Source: Rhyacophila brunnea
Taxonomy: Eukaryota > Arthropoda > Insecta > Trichoptera > Rhyacophilidae
DNA length: 64,000 nucleotides
Assembly (NCBI GenBank): GCA_022495005.1
Contig: JAGYXB010001997.1
Span: 1,984,001-2,048,000, forward strand
Direction: 5' to 3'
Each line of letters opens with the position of its first letter. The first letter of the stretch is position 1. Positions 22,515-34,448 of this stretch are shown here, one piece after another. Below the pieces are notes generated by a model that saw only the letters and a program-made list of their open reading frames with translations, did not search any database and was not told the DNA's origin. The translations under genes and the position numbers were made by a program.

Positions 22515-22740
22515 GATAGGCTATAGGTATACCAATACAGTAAATTTTCACGCAGGGTTTTGAATGTGTGTTCTACGAAAATGAACCACGCATTATAGAC
22601 GTGCAATAGTGTATGTAACGTGTTTAAATTTATCTCATATTCTTCCTTACTCGAAATCGGTTGCCTGCTTATCATTACCCGTTAGGTATTACAGTTGCCA
22701 TTATTTCTGAGTTCCTTGGTTGTATCGAAAAGAAACTTAT
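22515..22740 (-). repeat. Dispersed repeat family 'ACTCACACATTCAAA', copy 2
   Basis: This is the reverse-orientation copy of the family at 7645, 26275 and 57160: GGCTATAGGTATACCAATAC, CGCAGGGTTTTGAATGTGTG, GCATTATAGACGTGCAATA, GATCTC-type ACTCGAAATCGGTTGCCTGC, and CCATTATTTCTGAGTTCC. Confidence 0.7.
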
Positions 22741-23620
22741 TAGTACGTATAACATTAAATAAACAAAGATATCGAAACTTATCTGTAGGGTGTAACTGTG
22801 GAGCTATTCCACAGTACTGAGTATGATTACGTAGGAACACAATTTGCACTCTGGATGATAAAAAATAAGAGTTAGTACCATACCCAGTTTTACCATCTTT
22901 TAGTCACTGAAGTATAGTACGCTTTCCATGAAATTATGATATTTCCGCAAAGATTATAATTGGACGCCTTGTCAACTGTTGAAAATGTACAGGATTTTTG
23001 TTTTCACCAAAAAAAATAACGGAGAATTTCAGAAATTCCTAGGGCTTTTTTGTTTAAGTACCTCTTCTGACCAAAACACTTACCAGCGAATTCAATGAAT
23101 TTAATTTTAAACCGAAGTCAAAGACTTTTTTTATTTTTTTTTCTTGGTTAGCCAAATTTGTTATTATAATATTGCAAAATTATATTACTTTGCACCAATT
23201 TATTGTACGGAAATATCGAAATTTAATAACTTTTTGCGTATTCTTTCACGATACCAAAAAGTATAGTATTTTGGGCGTACTATACCTTTTTAATATCGTA
23301 CATAGTACGTAGGCCAAAATTATAGTATAAATACTATAATTATAGTCCGGTTGGCAACACTGACCATACCATTAAACTGAAATGCCGAGTCGTCGAGAAA
23401 GCCAGGGGTGTTTTTACATCACCAAGGAAAACACTACGTAGTTACGACCAAAACCTGGTACTCAGAAAGTGAATGTTTATAATAGTATTATGTATTTTCA
23501 GTCATATTATATGGAGTGGAGGCGTGAACAATTCTCAGAAAATTTCGAGGATGACTATAAAACATCATGACGAGAGAAAAAAACAGCACACGAGTTAATG
23601 TTTCATTTCCTTCAGTTTTA
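22741..23620. other. Unassigned DNA
   Basis: The part from 23230 to 23360 has several overlapping palindromic ATAGTATTTATACTATAATT-like words and ends in GGTTGGCAACACTG, a common transposon-end motif, but I could not find a matching left end. Confidence 0.3.
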
Positions 23621-23624
23621 CCAC

Positions 23625-23745
23625 TCTAACCTTAACTCATTTAGTGCTAACACCGCGGCTGGCGCGTTTGGAGTACTTGGCCACTAGAACGTGTTATTTA
23701 AATGTGGTAATTAAAAGGTAATTAAAAGTTCAGCAGTGATTGTGT
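23625..23745. repeat. Solo arm of the 40189-40654 foldback family
   Basis: GCGCGTTTGGAGTACTTGG, GGCCACTAGAACGTG and TTATTTAAATGTGGTAATTA, followed by AAAGTTCAGCAGTGAT, match the right arm at 40547-40654 in the same order. Confidence 0.55.
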
Positions 23746-24298
23746 TAACTTCACATGAATTAGGATCTATTTGGATCTTCAACAACGTATTGCTGAAAAT
23801 TTTATTTTAAAATGTTCCTTTGGACGGCATCCATAGAAATTCAATTTGTTATGTAACTTTCCTTACAACACTTTATTAGAGTCTGTTTAAATTGAAGGAC
23901 AATAAAGATATTCAGTCACCTATTTCTTTAACTTTTGTTTAAGCAGTTTGTTTTTGTATGCGTAAGTGACAAGTAATATATACATAATATTCTTAAGGGA
24001 AATTGGAGGAAATATTATTATTAAATACAAATATATTTTGGGTTTGGAGTTCCCGACCTCTGTGTTTGTGGGTTGAGACACGTGTCGATGTTGAAAGGTT
24101 CTCAATAACTGAAACGTTTAGTGAGTCAGCACTGTCTGGTCGGCGGTTTGTATGTAATATAATGCGACTATAATGCAAATACTTAATGCTAATTTATTCT
24201 TCAAACTGTGTGAATTGGCTGCATGCTGTATTTGGTTGACTAATATTTTAAACTGGAATAATTTAGGTAGATACGATACTCGATTGTTATATTAATCT
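23746..24298. other. Non-coding, nothing recognised
   Basis: No supported feature. Confidence 0.3.
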
Positions 24299-24590
24299 TT
24301 GATACATCGTGAAGGGAAAACAAAAAATGCATTAGGTGTAACCCTTTTAGTTACGTTTTCTTTGCGTACCAAAATATTAATTGTTTCTTTCTTTTTTACG
24401 CCACAGTTCGGGATGCACTTTGGTCACCTCAAGCAGATTTATATTTTGCAAACTCTTCTTCTGTCCTTTTCCAGTTCATTAATCAAGCCACCGAAGTTGT
24501 GGTTTTCCTGCATTGCGTTTTCCTTCTGTTCCACTAAACGTAAAGCGCTTCATCGATGCTTATCACATAATATACATGTGAGATGATTGG
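24299..24590 (-). pseudogene. LINE RT C-terminal linker remnant
   Basis: On the minus strand, with frameshifts, it reads GTEGKRNAGKPQLRWL, ELEKDRRRVCK and NLLEVTKVHPELWRKK. This has the form of the 'G(R/K)P..RWLD...DL+.......A.DR..W+' tail of LINE polyproteins. The plus-strand open frame over the same bases is a shadow. Confidence 0.5.
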
Positions 24591-24639
24591 TCCATCGTAT
24601 ACTAAGTGTTCTAATAAATCTGACGTCATAGTCTTCGAA

Positions 24640-24855
24640 GAGCTTCATGACTGTAGCGACGTCACCAAATGCTATCTTCACAGACGGGGATAGTAATTTT
24701 TTCATAATATACGTTGCATATTATTTATATATCACTCACTGGGAACCACCGACGAATAATATTCAGGTCTATGAACTATACCATAATAATAGGCACAATT
24801 TAATTACATTTGTAATATACAGAAAACCAAATGCGACACCATACGAATGCTGAAC
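24640..24855 (+). pseudogene. Possible Penelope-like RT scrap
   Basis: A 68-codon frame ends in NLITFVIYRKPNATPYEC. The YRKPTAT-like motif is found in the reverse transcriptase of Penelope-like elements. The rest of the frame shows no supporting motif, so the call is weak. Confidence 0.2.
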
Positions 24856-24874
24856 GAGTTAATACTAACTAATA

Positions 24875-25100
24875 TAGTCAATTTATTGAGGGCTTGAATA
24901 CTGGATTGGGCCGGTCACGTTGATAAATTCGATGAATCTAGAGCTATACAGAAAGTTTAAGAAGAAGCCCCTGTAAGGATACAGCATCTGGGCCACCCCC
25001 TGAGGATATAATAAGGAGGCGAATAAAGTCAAGAGGAACGCAGAGAGGCTGACTGTGACCGACTAGAGAGAAATGCCTAGACGACGGCTGCGCAGCCAGC
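24875..25100 (+). pseudogene. LINE RT C-terminus remnant
   Basis: CTGGATTGGGCCGGTCACGT translates to RLDWAGHV, the conserved WAGHV block. Further on, in other frames, there is a tail resembling RGWLWPTREMPRRRLRSQPW. The order is right for a LINE C-terminus, but stops abound. Confidence 0.5.
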
Positions 25101-26270
25101 CATGGATCTAAATGGCCTATAGCGCCAACTTAATTAACTAACTAATATACATTTAAAGTAAAATTTGATGACAAATAAATTAAATACTTAGGTCATTTGA
25201 AAAATTTGCTGCGTTACATGGAGGACGGAATAATTCTGATTCCTCATTAGATTCATCACTTTCAACTCTTGGCTCCTCTGTTTCAGCAGAGTTTCAATAC
25301 ACGGGTAGAGTATACGTTTTATAACTTTGCACTTTTTACTACACTGATTTGCCTCTTTGCATAATTACCTAGCACAAAATCAGATCAAATGATATTCACT
25401 TGTATTGATATTATATGTAGTTATAATAAAATGAATACATAAAATATGTAAAAACATTTTTTTATAATATATTACATCATTTTCATCCTAGAGCCGGAGT
25501 GCAACGTTATGAAGCATAATATACTCTACAGATGAAACTTCGTGTTATTAAAGATAAATTTAATGACAACAGAGCAAATCAATATTCTTTCTAAAACTCT
25601 TTCTTTAAGCACTACGGTGCATGGTTGCTACATCAGTCCCGTGCAGCATCGTTTCGGGACAAAGAAGTGTGGCACTAAAACCTTTTCTTTTTGACACGTT
25701 TATAGCATCATGCACAAATCGTGGGTGAAGATGGGATAACTCGAATCATAGGTCATTTAACAATAATTATTATTTTCCCTTACTTTAGTGTTTCCGAAGA
25801 GGTTTTCCCAAAATCGATTTATTATCACAATTACCATATTCGTTGTTGATAAATCACCAAAATCTCACAGTGATTCAGCGACAACAACAATGTGTCACTT
25901 TCAAATCCCATTGTCCGCAAATGCGATTGCAGATTATCATTTTGTCGATGTATCTTTATTTTCTTTTCGTCGATTCTCGTCACGAGCGATATAACATCGA
26001 CTATTTTGTCGTGACAAGTACCCAAAGTTCAATGCATACAGTTTTTTTCTCTCTTGACACTTCATAGCAAAGATGTAAAAAATTAAACTTGAATTCAGTT
26101 TTTTCAAAATGTCACATGTTAGTTATATCCATAGAAGCATTATGCTGTCAATATTTATTTATAACACTGTCAATATTTAAACGGTAAATTACTGAACAAG
26201 ATTCGAACAATATGATAGACACAGTAATATGAAAAAGTTGTATTTCAATACTATACTTGATAGGCATACC
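25101..26270. other. Non-coding, nothing recognised
   Basis: Only chance open frames without motifs. No repeat relationship was noticed. Confidence 0.3.
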
Positions 26271-26274
26271 CGGA

Positions 26275-26945
26275 TTTACAGCATTACCCTAACGGATAAG
26301 GAGAAGCAAGTAACCGATCTCGAGTAATGCGTCAATGACATTGAGCTACTTTACGAGCTACTTGTTGGCGAATTTACAAAGTCGCCCAGTGTCATCATCG
26401 AACAAGCTAACTAGCAGATTGTAAACAATCTACCGAGAAAAGTTGAAAGCCGGTCAACTTTACACGCTACACGCCGGCGTGTGGGCCTACTGCGTCTGCG
26501 CAGTAGAGCGTAGTAGAGCGTAGTAGAGACCTCCCGGTAAAAAAAAAAACGAACTATGTTCTGTCAAAATAGCCGCTGGCTTGTGGCTTCTCAGCGAATG
26601 GAAAGTTTTGTGTGTCATCATCACAATCGCAGTAGCTGAATCGCTCGCTTTTATATTCGCCAACAAACAGCTCGTAAAGAAGCTCAATCTAATTGACGTA
26701 TTAGGAAGAATACGGGATAAATTTTAACACGTGTCAAGAATACGTTATAAGTCGAATACTGATAACTGCTCTCGATTTATGCATTAATGCTAATTTAATA
26801 TCGGTGTATTACACACATTATTGCACGTCTTTATAATGCATGGTTCATTTTCGTAGGACACTCACACATTCAAACCCCTGCGTTAAAATTTACTATATTG
26901 CCATATAGCCTATCAGAATTCTATTTATTACCTGTTCTGTGGACG
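26275..26945 (+). repeat. Dispersed repeat family 'ACTCACACATTCAAA', copy 3, split by a MITE
   Basis: The left part (26275-26329: TACCCTAACGGATAAGGAG, AACCGATCTCGAGTAAT) and the right part (26700-26945: ACACGTGTCAAGAATACG, TCGAATACTGATAACTGCTC, ACTCACACATTCAAACCCCT) are contiguous in the copy at 57160-57475. The intervening 26330-26691 is an inserted foldback element. Confidence 0.7.
26330..26691. mobile_element. MITE-like insertion with about 48-bp inverted repeats
   Basis: The left arm GTCAATGACATTGAGCTACT, TTACGAGCTACTTGTTGGCG, AATTT is mirrored at the right by ATATTCGCCAACAAACAGCT, CGTAAAGAAGCTCAATCTAA and TTGAC. The interior holds CTACACGCCGGCGTGTGGGC (a hairpin) and three tandem AGAGCGTAGT units at about 26504-26527. 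A related interior (GTGCAGTAGAACGACAGTAG, CCGGTAAAAAAACAAACTA) lies at 56880-57010. Confidence 0.7.
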
Positions 26946-27111
26946 ACGTTAACTCTTATAAAATAAAAACTTTATGTTGTTCTAACCAGGCTGTCATCGC
27001 TTCCTTGACTTTATTGCCACTTGACAAGCGCTATAGGTACTCCAAAAATATTTGCTCACAATAATCCGATGGGTCAAGTCAGAACTGAGCCGTCATGGTT
27101 CAGTCGGCACC

Positions 27112-27250
27112 AATCGTAGTCCAGTGCATAAAGCACTGGCTTCTAATCCGGGGACTCTGGGTTCGATTCCGGGTGAGGTTATGATACATTTATGTGATTT
27201 TCTCAAAGCTTGGCTCTTTATGTGATTAGTTCTACTAACTTAATTACTAA
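27112..27250 (+). repeat. tRNA-derived SINE (family 1), best-preserved head
   Basis: The tRNA-like head is ATCGTAGTCCAGTGCATAAA, GCACTGGCTTCTAATCCGGG. The B box GGGTTCGATTCCGGG is at about 27158-27172, followed by TGAGGTTATG and GTGATTTTCTCAAAGC. The A box (TAGTCCAGTGCATAAAGCA) and B box are correctly spaced for Pol III. The body matches the copies at 9150 and 17640. Confidence 0.75.
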
Positions 27251-27740
27251 CTACACTACTGGCATTGGGTAGGATTGCCCTGTTGTACTGTTAAAACAAT
27301 AATATTTGTATTCATTAAGCAATAAAAATTGTATTTGTAATTGTAGAGTGAGTGGTTTAGCTGCTGAAACCCACATCCTCCGATGTCAACTTGCACTTTT
27401 GTCGATATGTGGCTTTGTTGGGGTTCTGCAGCATACCTTTTCACGCCTTTTCTTCCTACAAATTACTGCAAAGCGTTGATTTATTACCTTAATTTTCTCA
27501 AATTAATGGTTGAGTTGTATGGCATGAACTCTGAGAGCAAAAATTTTTTCTAATCCCGTAAAACAGTTACCATTATTTCCAGTGGAATTTTCTACTTTTA
27601 AGTTTATACCGATGTTGTGTATCGATTATATACCTACACTCGATTTTTTAACACAAAATTACCTTGTGAAGAAATTTAATTTCTCTATAGACTTTTAGAG
27701 GTACTGATGGAGTCTCAATCCATATCCAAAATCCAAAAAG
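27251..27740. other. Non-coding, nothing recognised
   Basis: No supported feature. Confidence 0.3.
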
Positions 27741-27825
27741 GGACAGAGTGCAGGTTTCAACAACATATTGGTTAATACATAACTTGAAAACACTTCTGAT
27801 ATATACCTACAAGAAAAATCACAAT
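27741..27825 (-). repeat. Tail of SINE family 3
   Basis: AACTTGAAAACACTTCTGAT followed by ATATACCTACAAGAAAAATC is the reverse of the tail CTAGTAGGTATACTTATATC at 32351 and matches 29741-29790. It abuts the 5' truncation point of the following LINE. Confidence 0.5.
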
Positions 27826-27849
27826 TACATAATATAATCCACAGATACG

Positions 27850-28625
27850 ACTATGTTAACATATTATCAGATAGCCAATCCAGTCTGGTGGCTCTCCAAA
27901 ACCCATCATCTACACACCCACTAGTAAAAGACATTTTAACACTATCAACACAGCTTCGAATGATAGGAACAAACCCTAGATGCTCCTGGATAAGAAGTCA
28001 CACAGGGATAGCCGGAAACGAGGAAGCTGATAAATACGCTAAACAAGCCACAACAGATAAAAGACCTTTAACTTACACACGCTTCCCTCTAAGTTATGCA
28101 AATCAAAAACTAAATGAAGATACAATCGAGCTATGGAACCACAGATACACAACATCCGCCACAGGATCAATAACGCATAAATTTATTCCAAACATAAACT
28201 CTGCTATCACTCTTGGCAGGAACTTAAAAATATCACACGAACTCACACAGATACTAACAGGCCACGGAGCGGTGCGAGCTTATCTAAAAATATTTAAATT
28301 GAGGGATGATGACTGTTGTCCATGTGACGGCAACATATCTCAAATTGTGTGGCATGTCATCAACGACTGCCCTATACTAGAAAGAGAGCGATGGACTCTC
28401 AAGATTTGATAGACAGCATAATCATGAAATTGACTTCCAAAAGCCTCACGAATTACTAAGCAATAGAACAACACAAGAACACTACAAAAATATTTAATCC
28501 TGGCCATAAAGAAAATTAAAGATATAAATGGAGGAACCTAATAAGCCCCACATCAATGCAACTAACCCACCCAACCATCTTGTACGAAAAAGCAAGGGCA
28601 TGGTTATTAATATTAAAAAAAAAAA
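27850..28625 (+). pseudogene. R1/I-group LINE, RNase H domain and 3' end
   Basis: From about 27850 a frame reads YDYVNILSDSQSSLVALQNP, then RCSWIRSHTGIAGNEEADKY. The DS and NEEAD aspartates correspond to conserved RNase H metal-binding residues. A C-terminal Cys/His knuckle follows in the region DDCCPCDGNISQIVW/HVINDCP (pattern C-x2-C-x9-H-x4-C). The frame stops at 28409, but a one-base shift continues the protein with DRQHNHEIDFQKPHELLSNR to about 28495. The 3' UTR ends in GGGCATGGTTATTAATATT and a 14-A run. An RNase H after the RT places it in the R1/I-like groups. The RT and endonuclease are lost to 5' truncation. The RNase H would normally remove the RNA strand during target-primed reverse transcription. 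Confidence 0.85.
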
Positions 28626-28700
28626 AAAACCTATATCCACTGGTATCGCGCCAATATGCTTTCACTAATTAAGCTACGAGCCTCATATCTAATTGCAATG
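28626..28700 (-). repeat. tRNA-like SINE fragment
   Basis: On the minus strand GAGGCTCGTAGCTTAATTAG with TGAAAGCATATTGGCGCGAT resembles a Pol III A-box region of SINE family 3 (GGCTCAATTGGTAAAG at 32279). The B box is missing. Confidence 0.35.
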
Positions 28701-28867
28701 ATTTAAACTAGTAGTGTCTACATGAAATGCTTATCAAATTGCGTTATTATTGACTATCGATTTTTGTGTTTTAAATCAAGGAATATTAATTACCTTAATT
28801 ACAAAGCGACGTCCTACTCTCAGCAAATATTTAGTTATTACGTGTACTTGAACTTACTAAGGATTTT

Positions 28868-28930
28868 TAATAAACCATTGCTTTTATTCAACGAATAATT
28901 CACAAGATTTGAGAATGTAATATTCCATCA
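28868..28930 (-). repeat. Fragment shared with the tRNA/TIR element flank
   Basis: TTATTCAACGAATAATTCAC followed by AAGATTTGAGAATGTAA is the reverse complement of sequence at 47520-47560 and 53430-53463, downstream of the two tRNA-containing elements. Confidence 0.55.
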
Positions 28931-31919
28931 GTGGCGAAGACTCCATACTAGGCGATTATTTAAAGCCTACCTTCTTAAGAAAAATATTTTTTAATTTTAT
29001 ATTGACATATTAAATAATATATCACATAATAATATATTCAATATGCCCAACGACATCTATCGTATAATTGTCATAATAATTTTACGATCTTTTCCACTAT
29101 TTCAATAAGCACCATTTATGGCATGTCTCGAAGGTATAAAAAATAAGCGACATCTCGTTTCGCTTCACATATTGTATGGATTACGTTCGCGTGAATCGAA
29201 AACTTTTTATATATGAAGTTTGTTTCTCATTTCAAGACGTCTGCGGCGGCCCATATAAATTGGTAAGCTATTTAAGGAGCGCTTACATTTTACGTAAGTA
29301 AATTTATCTCGTGATTTTTATTTGTCAGTTAGTTTATTCATAGACTAAGACAATTTATTCAGCCAATTATGTAAGTTGAAATCTGATATTGTATCTAAGT
29401 CTGTGTTTTAAATATAGAAGTATTTTAAAATGTCTAGTTTACGGGTTAAATTATAAATTGTTATGGAACAGATTCACAAAAACGGATATTTTCAATATAT
29501 TTTGAGCGTATCTTGCGTTTATATTTAAGAAAATACATAATTCAAATTAATTGCTTAATTTTATACCATCAGTGAGCTTTTGAAATTTCATCGGTTTTTG
29601 TGTACCTACCTATTCAGCAGTAGTTATGTCAGATTATCTTCTTATTTCCCGTAAATACATCTAACAAATGTGCTTTCTCCACAGCCTACCTGTTTCCAAA
29701 AGTCACCCTTCGCCACTGCATTCCATATATTGAAAATACGTAACTTGAAAAAACTTCAGATATATACCTACTAGAAAAAATCACATTCTTTTAGGCAATC
29801 CAGAAAGACTTTCATAATTTTGCGTATCGGAAGATAATATAATCATATACCTAAATATAAAACAGGAATATATATTTTTTAGAAAACTTCGCTATGCTCT
29901 CTTAGATTCAATTTATTTCTTGAGTTTTGATGGAACGATTTATGATAGTTTCATAAAATTCAATTTAGAATACTTTATTTAAGTTGATATGTAAGTATAA
30001 CCTTTCATTTAAATGTGACCCATCACAGCGCAGTGTTGCTTACCCGGCTATTTGCGAGTGTTTGTTTTCTGCGACAGGAAATGGTCACAATTGTCACCAT
30101 GTCAGTTTAAAACACTTAGTCGAAATCGTGATAACATTTTTTCATTCGCATTATAAAAACCAATTTTAAATGTCCATACCGAATAAATTGGTTACGGTCA
30201 AAAAGACACAAAAAACGTGATTGTTTTTCTTGGTTGGCAAGGAAAAAACTGAATTCTCATTTTAAATTATTCTTACATGCATAGTCCTTGTACGCTCCTT
30301 AAGTGAGGAATGTGGACAATATGCGACGACTCTAAGAATCCTTGTATTTATACGTTTTCCCGAATCATAGTAAATTTACGACCCTATCGATACTACAATA
30401 TAATATTATTACCACTATATTACGACTCTATCCGCGCGATCATTAGTACCTACCTATGGTTATATTAAGGAAGTATGTTGTTGTATCTTATCAACTACCC
30501 CGCTGATATAATATATTGAGACATGTTGCATTTAATTGTGTCAATATGATATTTTATGGGTCTTTACGAAAGGAAACACGCGTGGGTATTTTTATTGTTT
30601 GTATTTTTGTATAATGCACAATTATTTTACACTTCTAGTGAATATGTATTACACTGCAGGATATACAAAAGTATATTAGTCTATGATGTACAGGTTTATC
30701 ATCATACGATCTTTTTATTTTTACATTTAAGAACAGACGTGTGTCTCGTAGGGGTATCTATATATTGAAGTCTACTAATTTCTGACGTTTCCGTATATTT
30801 TTGTATATTGTTGCTTCTTTTTATAGCATAGATATGTCAGTTGTAGAGTTGGGTAAAACTTCTATAGTTATCTCGTAGCAACTCGCACCTATACAACTTG
30901 TGAATGGTATTTAACGGCCTTTCAGAACGTGAAAAATCATTTGGATTGCAGAAAAAAATATTTAGGTATATACCTAAACAACGCACGGACCTGCGCAGAA
31001 GCATACTTACTTTCGTGCACATAGATTAGGTGTGTAAATACTAAATACTGAGTTTGTGTGTGAAAAGTCTGTTGTAAATGTATACTTACAGTTTTACAAT
31101 GAATACCCCATCTCGATTGGCAAGTGATTTAGGAATATACACATATTATGTAAAACTTGATAATAGAAATTGGTACGGAGTCGGATGACAGCGATAATTA
31201 TTATTTTAAGAACAGAACACCGAATCAGATAAGTAATAATTCATATTGAAAGTAATTTTAACGATTTGCTACGTGTAATACGGACTGCCGTTTTCGTAAC
31301 TGACCGAAAACTTGCGAACACACCCTTCAAAAATGTCATGCTTATGTTGTCTAGTTTCAGGTATACCAGCAAATAGTGTACTCCATACCTGGTTCATGTC
31401 TACAATACTTGTATTGGATCCAACTACTTATAATGGATAAATCCTAGTAGGTATATAACGAAAATGATAAGCTACCCTTTTAAGAAAAGTAAATGTTTTA
31501 TCATGTTTGTAAGTATTTATCGAAATTATGTATTATATAAACCAACTCGTAAGTATGTACCTAAATAGGTAGGTAGTAACTAGAGTACAAATTAATTAAG
31601 GTAAGTTTTTCAAGTAAAGTGTAATATTAATCACGATTCACAGCTAAAACAGTCTAGGGTGATAAATTAATCTTTATTTATATAGATAATTCTCCTGGAA
31701 TCGCCTTTTGTATTGAAATATTCAATTGGTAAAGCTACACGGGTTTTTTGTATCATAATAATATTTTCGTTGGGTTTGGTAGTTGCCCTACCGTTGAAAT
31801 TTCTCCCTACATTTAGATAGGTTCTACGTTGTGAAGTAAGGCGTAGAACCTCTACGATGACGGATTTGCGGTATTATGGTGTTTTACATTTGTATATAAA
31901 TTATTAATTTAAGTACCAC
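28931..31919. other. Largely unassigned DNA
   Basis: At 29740-29800 there is a reversed SINE family-3 tail (ACTTGAAAAAACTTCAGATA, CCTACTAGAAAAAATCACA). Elsewhere in this 3-kb interval I see only AT-rich non-coding sequence and chance open frames. 31719-31770 may be a family-3 head (TCAATTGGTAAAGC) separated from the tail at 31920 by about 150 bp. Confidence 0.35.
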
Positions 31920-32040
31920 TTTCCCGCTTCCACTGGATTTGAGTACCGTTGGGCATCGTATTATTTTCAACGATTTTTTTCTAGTAGGTTTATTATCTGA
32001 GTTGTTTTCAAATTATAAATCTTACATTCTTAAATCTTTA
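31920..32040 (+). repeat. SINE family 3, B-box half and tail
   Basis: CCACTGGATTTGAGTACCG (a degenerate B box) is followed by TTTCTAGTAGGTTTATTATC and TGAGTTGTTTTCAAATTATA, the same order as at 32270-32400. Confidence 0.5.
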
Positions 32041-32269
32041 ATTAAATTAAATTATTTTACTTTTCTTTGAATAAAAAATAATTTATTAAATTATTAGCAC
32101 GTGCAATTACGTTATTACTAAATTTTGGAGAGATCCAGACCTCAATAGTAAATGAATGTAATTGATACCTGAATACACTACTAGAATACTAAAATAATAC
32201 AATTTGTAGAGCGCGAGGTGTAAATACTTATGGTTAATTTCTTAACAATTATTAGATAGTACGCACATG

Positions 32270-32400
32270 GCTCAATTGGTAAAGAAAACTAGCACAAATC
32301 CAGTGGACGTGGATTCGAGTCCCGTTTAGCGACGTACAATTTTCAAAGATTTTTCTAGTAGGTATACTTATATCTGATGTATTTTCAAATTATGTGTGTT
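32270..32400 (+). repeat. SINE family 3 (tRNA-derived)
   Basis: The A-box-like region is ATGGCTCAATTGGTAAAG and the B-box-like region is GTGGATTCGAGTCCCG, about 40 bp apart. The tail TTTTTCTAGTAGGTATACTT, ATCTGATGTATTTTCAAATT is shared with 31975-32030 and reversed tails at 27780 and 29745. It is a Pol III-type SINE. Confidence 0.6.
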
Positions 32401-32409
32401 TAATAAATG

Positions 32410-32411
32410 TA

Positions 32412-32444
<33 letters not shown>

Positions 32445-32452
32445 ATAAATAT
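32410..32452. repeat. AT/TATA microsatellite
   Basis: A run of TATATA dinucleotides with one TACATATA interruption. Confidence 0.8.
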
Positions 32453-33826
32453 ATTTATATTTAAAAATGTGGCGTCCCCTAAACCTCCGTGCTAGTCTAG
32501 CTTGCGCGAGCCGGCCTGGTCCATATTTCCACTGCATAAAAATATGTAAAAACACCCAATCTTTGTATGATATGATATGGATTTTAGTTGCATCTATTTT
32601 TCCAGCTACTTTGCGTTATTTTAATTATTAATAAATGAATCTAAACTTTAAAACTTCGCTACCGTAATAATAAAAATAACATTGTCTTCATTCAGGATTT
32701 GGTTTATATATAAATTGAGATATATTTTATAATAAAAATATTCCGTGTATGAATATAAATAAATTATTTTAATTATTTCCTGATACACACTATAGCGGGG
32801 TCATGTCAACAAGATTGTAAAGGATATTATGCCGGAGCTCCGCACACTGACTTTTTTATTATCGACTGTCATACTTATTGTTAATGAGTGCAGTGCGTTA
32901 AATTGATTTTAGTGTTGATACAATTAGTTTTGTAATGTAATTATTATAATATAGTGATATACGTTAGCATAATTTAAAATAAAACAAATAAATAGGTAGA
33001 TACGCATATACTTTTGTAGAAAAGCATAGATGGCATTACTTACGTAGTTTTTTTTTTTTTTTTTTTTTAAATAAAAATTGGTTTTAGTCTTTACTTATAT
33101 AGATATATTATTATACTACAGCTTTGTTTTATTCAGTTATACGTCATATTATTACATACAACAATATATTAGCATGCGTTAAAATATTGCATAATGAAAA
33201 ATATTTATCTATTTTTATTATTATATTTTATATTATTTATATCAAATTTTATTTATTTATGGTCCCAATATTGAAGCTTGATTTGATATAAATAAAGAGG
33301 ATTTCAAGTTATACACATTTATATTTTTTTATAAAAATCGATGTTTTTTAAAATAGATATAAAAAAAATATTAAAACTATGAATTAGTCAAAAATCTCTT
33401 AGGTGATGCTTAGAAAACTTAATAAACTAAATTTTAATAATAAAAATGACTATAAAATACATGTAATAATAGGGTGGTAAATTCACATTTTATTACATTT
33501 TTACAATTGTAAGTTTATCTTTGACTTAAAATAAAAAATATTTTTCTTTTTAATATTTTTAGATACATATTTATTAATTAATACAGTTGAAATTGTAAAT
33601 TATCAAAAAAAAATTCAAAACGCAAGCTTTGTACTATTCCGCTAGGTGCCTCTTTAAAAACAGCTCAGTAAAGGCTTCACCTTAAACAATATTATGGTTG
33701 GTAATTCAGGAAATTTCTACCACATTGCATATATACAAGTATTAAAACGTTGTGAACCCAAATTCAGAAGGAATATGAGTAGGTGATGGTTAGTCCACGG
33801 ATCCCTTGGGAGAAGGTGCCGTAAAG
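32453..33826. other. Very AT-rich DNA, nothing recognised
   Basis: Includes poly-T at 33049-33069. No element or gene is supported. The 8 bases 33819-33826 are the left target duplication of the next element. Confidence 0.35.
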
Positions 33827-34440
33827 TAGGGAATCTAATCCCGGGATGCCGGACAATTTTCGGTACCTATAAATCCCGGGCTTAGTAAACATAATCCCGA
33901 AACCATCGGGATTAATATTTTTATCAATCACAATCAATCGGTATGTGTACAAAATTGTGTAAGTGAATTGTATGTACTTGCACATATCACAGGAGGAATC
34001 GCCAATTGCTCACGGATAATAAATAGCCATTCTTTGTTGTCACACGCAATCGTAAAAGCATCAGAAAAATAATAAATTCATTCATTTAACCAGCTAGACG
34101 CCACTGACGTTCTGGCACGCGAACGGCGTCTAACTGTCAGTACCACGGACGTGCAAGCTGGCACTTGTTTCTATGCCAAATTTTATGAATGTTATCTTTT
34201 TTTAAATAAATAAAAAAAATTGTTTTACTTTCACATTATTATCTATGAACGTACACAATATTAACATTAAATGTCTTAAATATTATATAAATTATACTAG
34301 ACATTTTTGACCGATTTTATCAATGCTATTTGTATAAATAAAAAAATATTAACTATCGAAAAAAACACCAATCCCAGGATCGTCAAATTGTAATCCCGAA
34401 ATCCCGGGATCAAAATTTTGGCTCGGGATTGGATTCCCTA
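33827..34440. mobile_element. hAT-type non-autonomous element (TAGGGAATC ends)
   Basis: Terminal inverted repeats TAGGGAATCTAATCCCG on the left and TAGGGAATCCAATCCCG read inward from the right. Flanked by an 8-bp target duplication, CCGTAAAG (33819-33826) and CCGTAAAA (34441-34448). It is 614 bp and non-coding, with several subterminal CCCGGGAT/ATCCCGGG words that could be transposase-binding repeats. An open frame that crosses the left boundary is accidental. Confidence 0.85.
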
Positions 34441-34448
34441 CCGTAAAA

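Noticed and set aside
24299..24586. Plus-strand 95-codon frame
   Set aside because: The minus strand shows a decayed LINE C-terminus over the same bases; the plus frame has no motif.
33764..33985. 73-codon minus-strand frame
   Set aside because: It runs across the boundary of a hAT-type element and its target duplication, so it cannot be an old gene.
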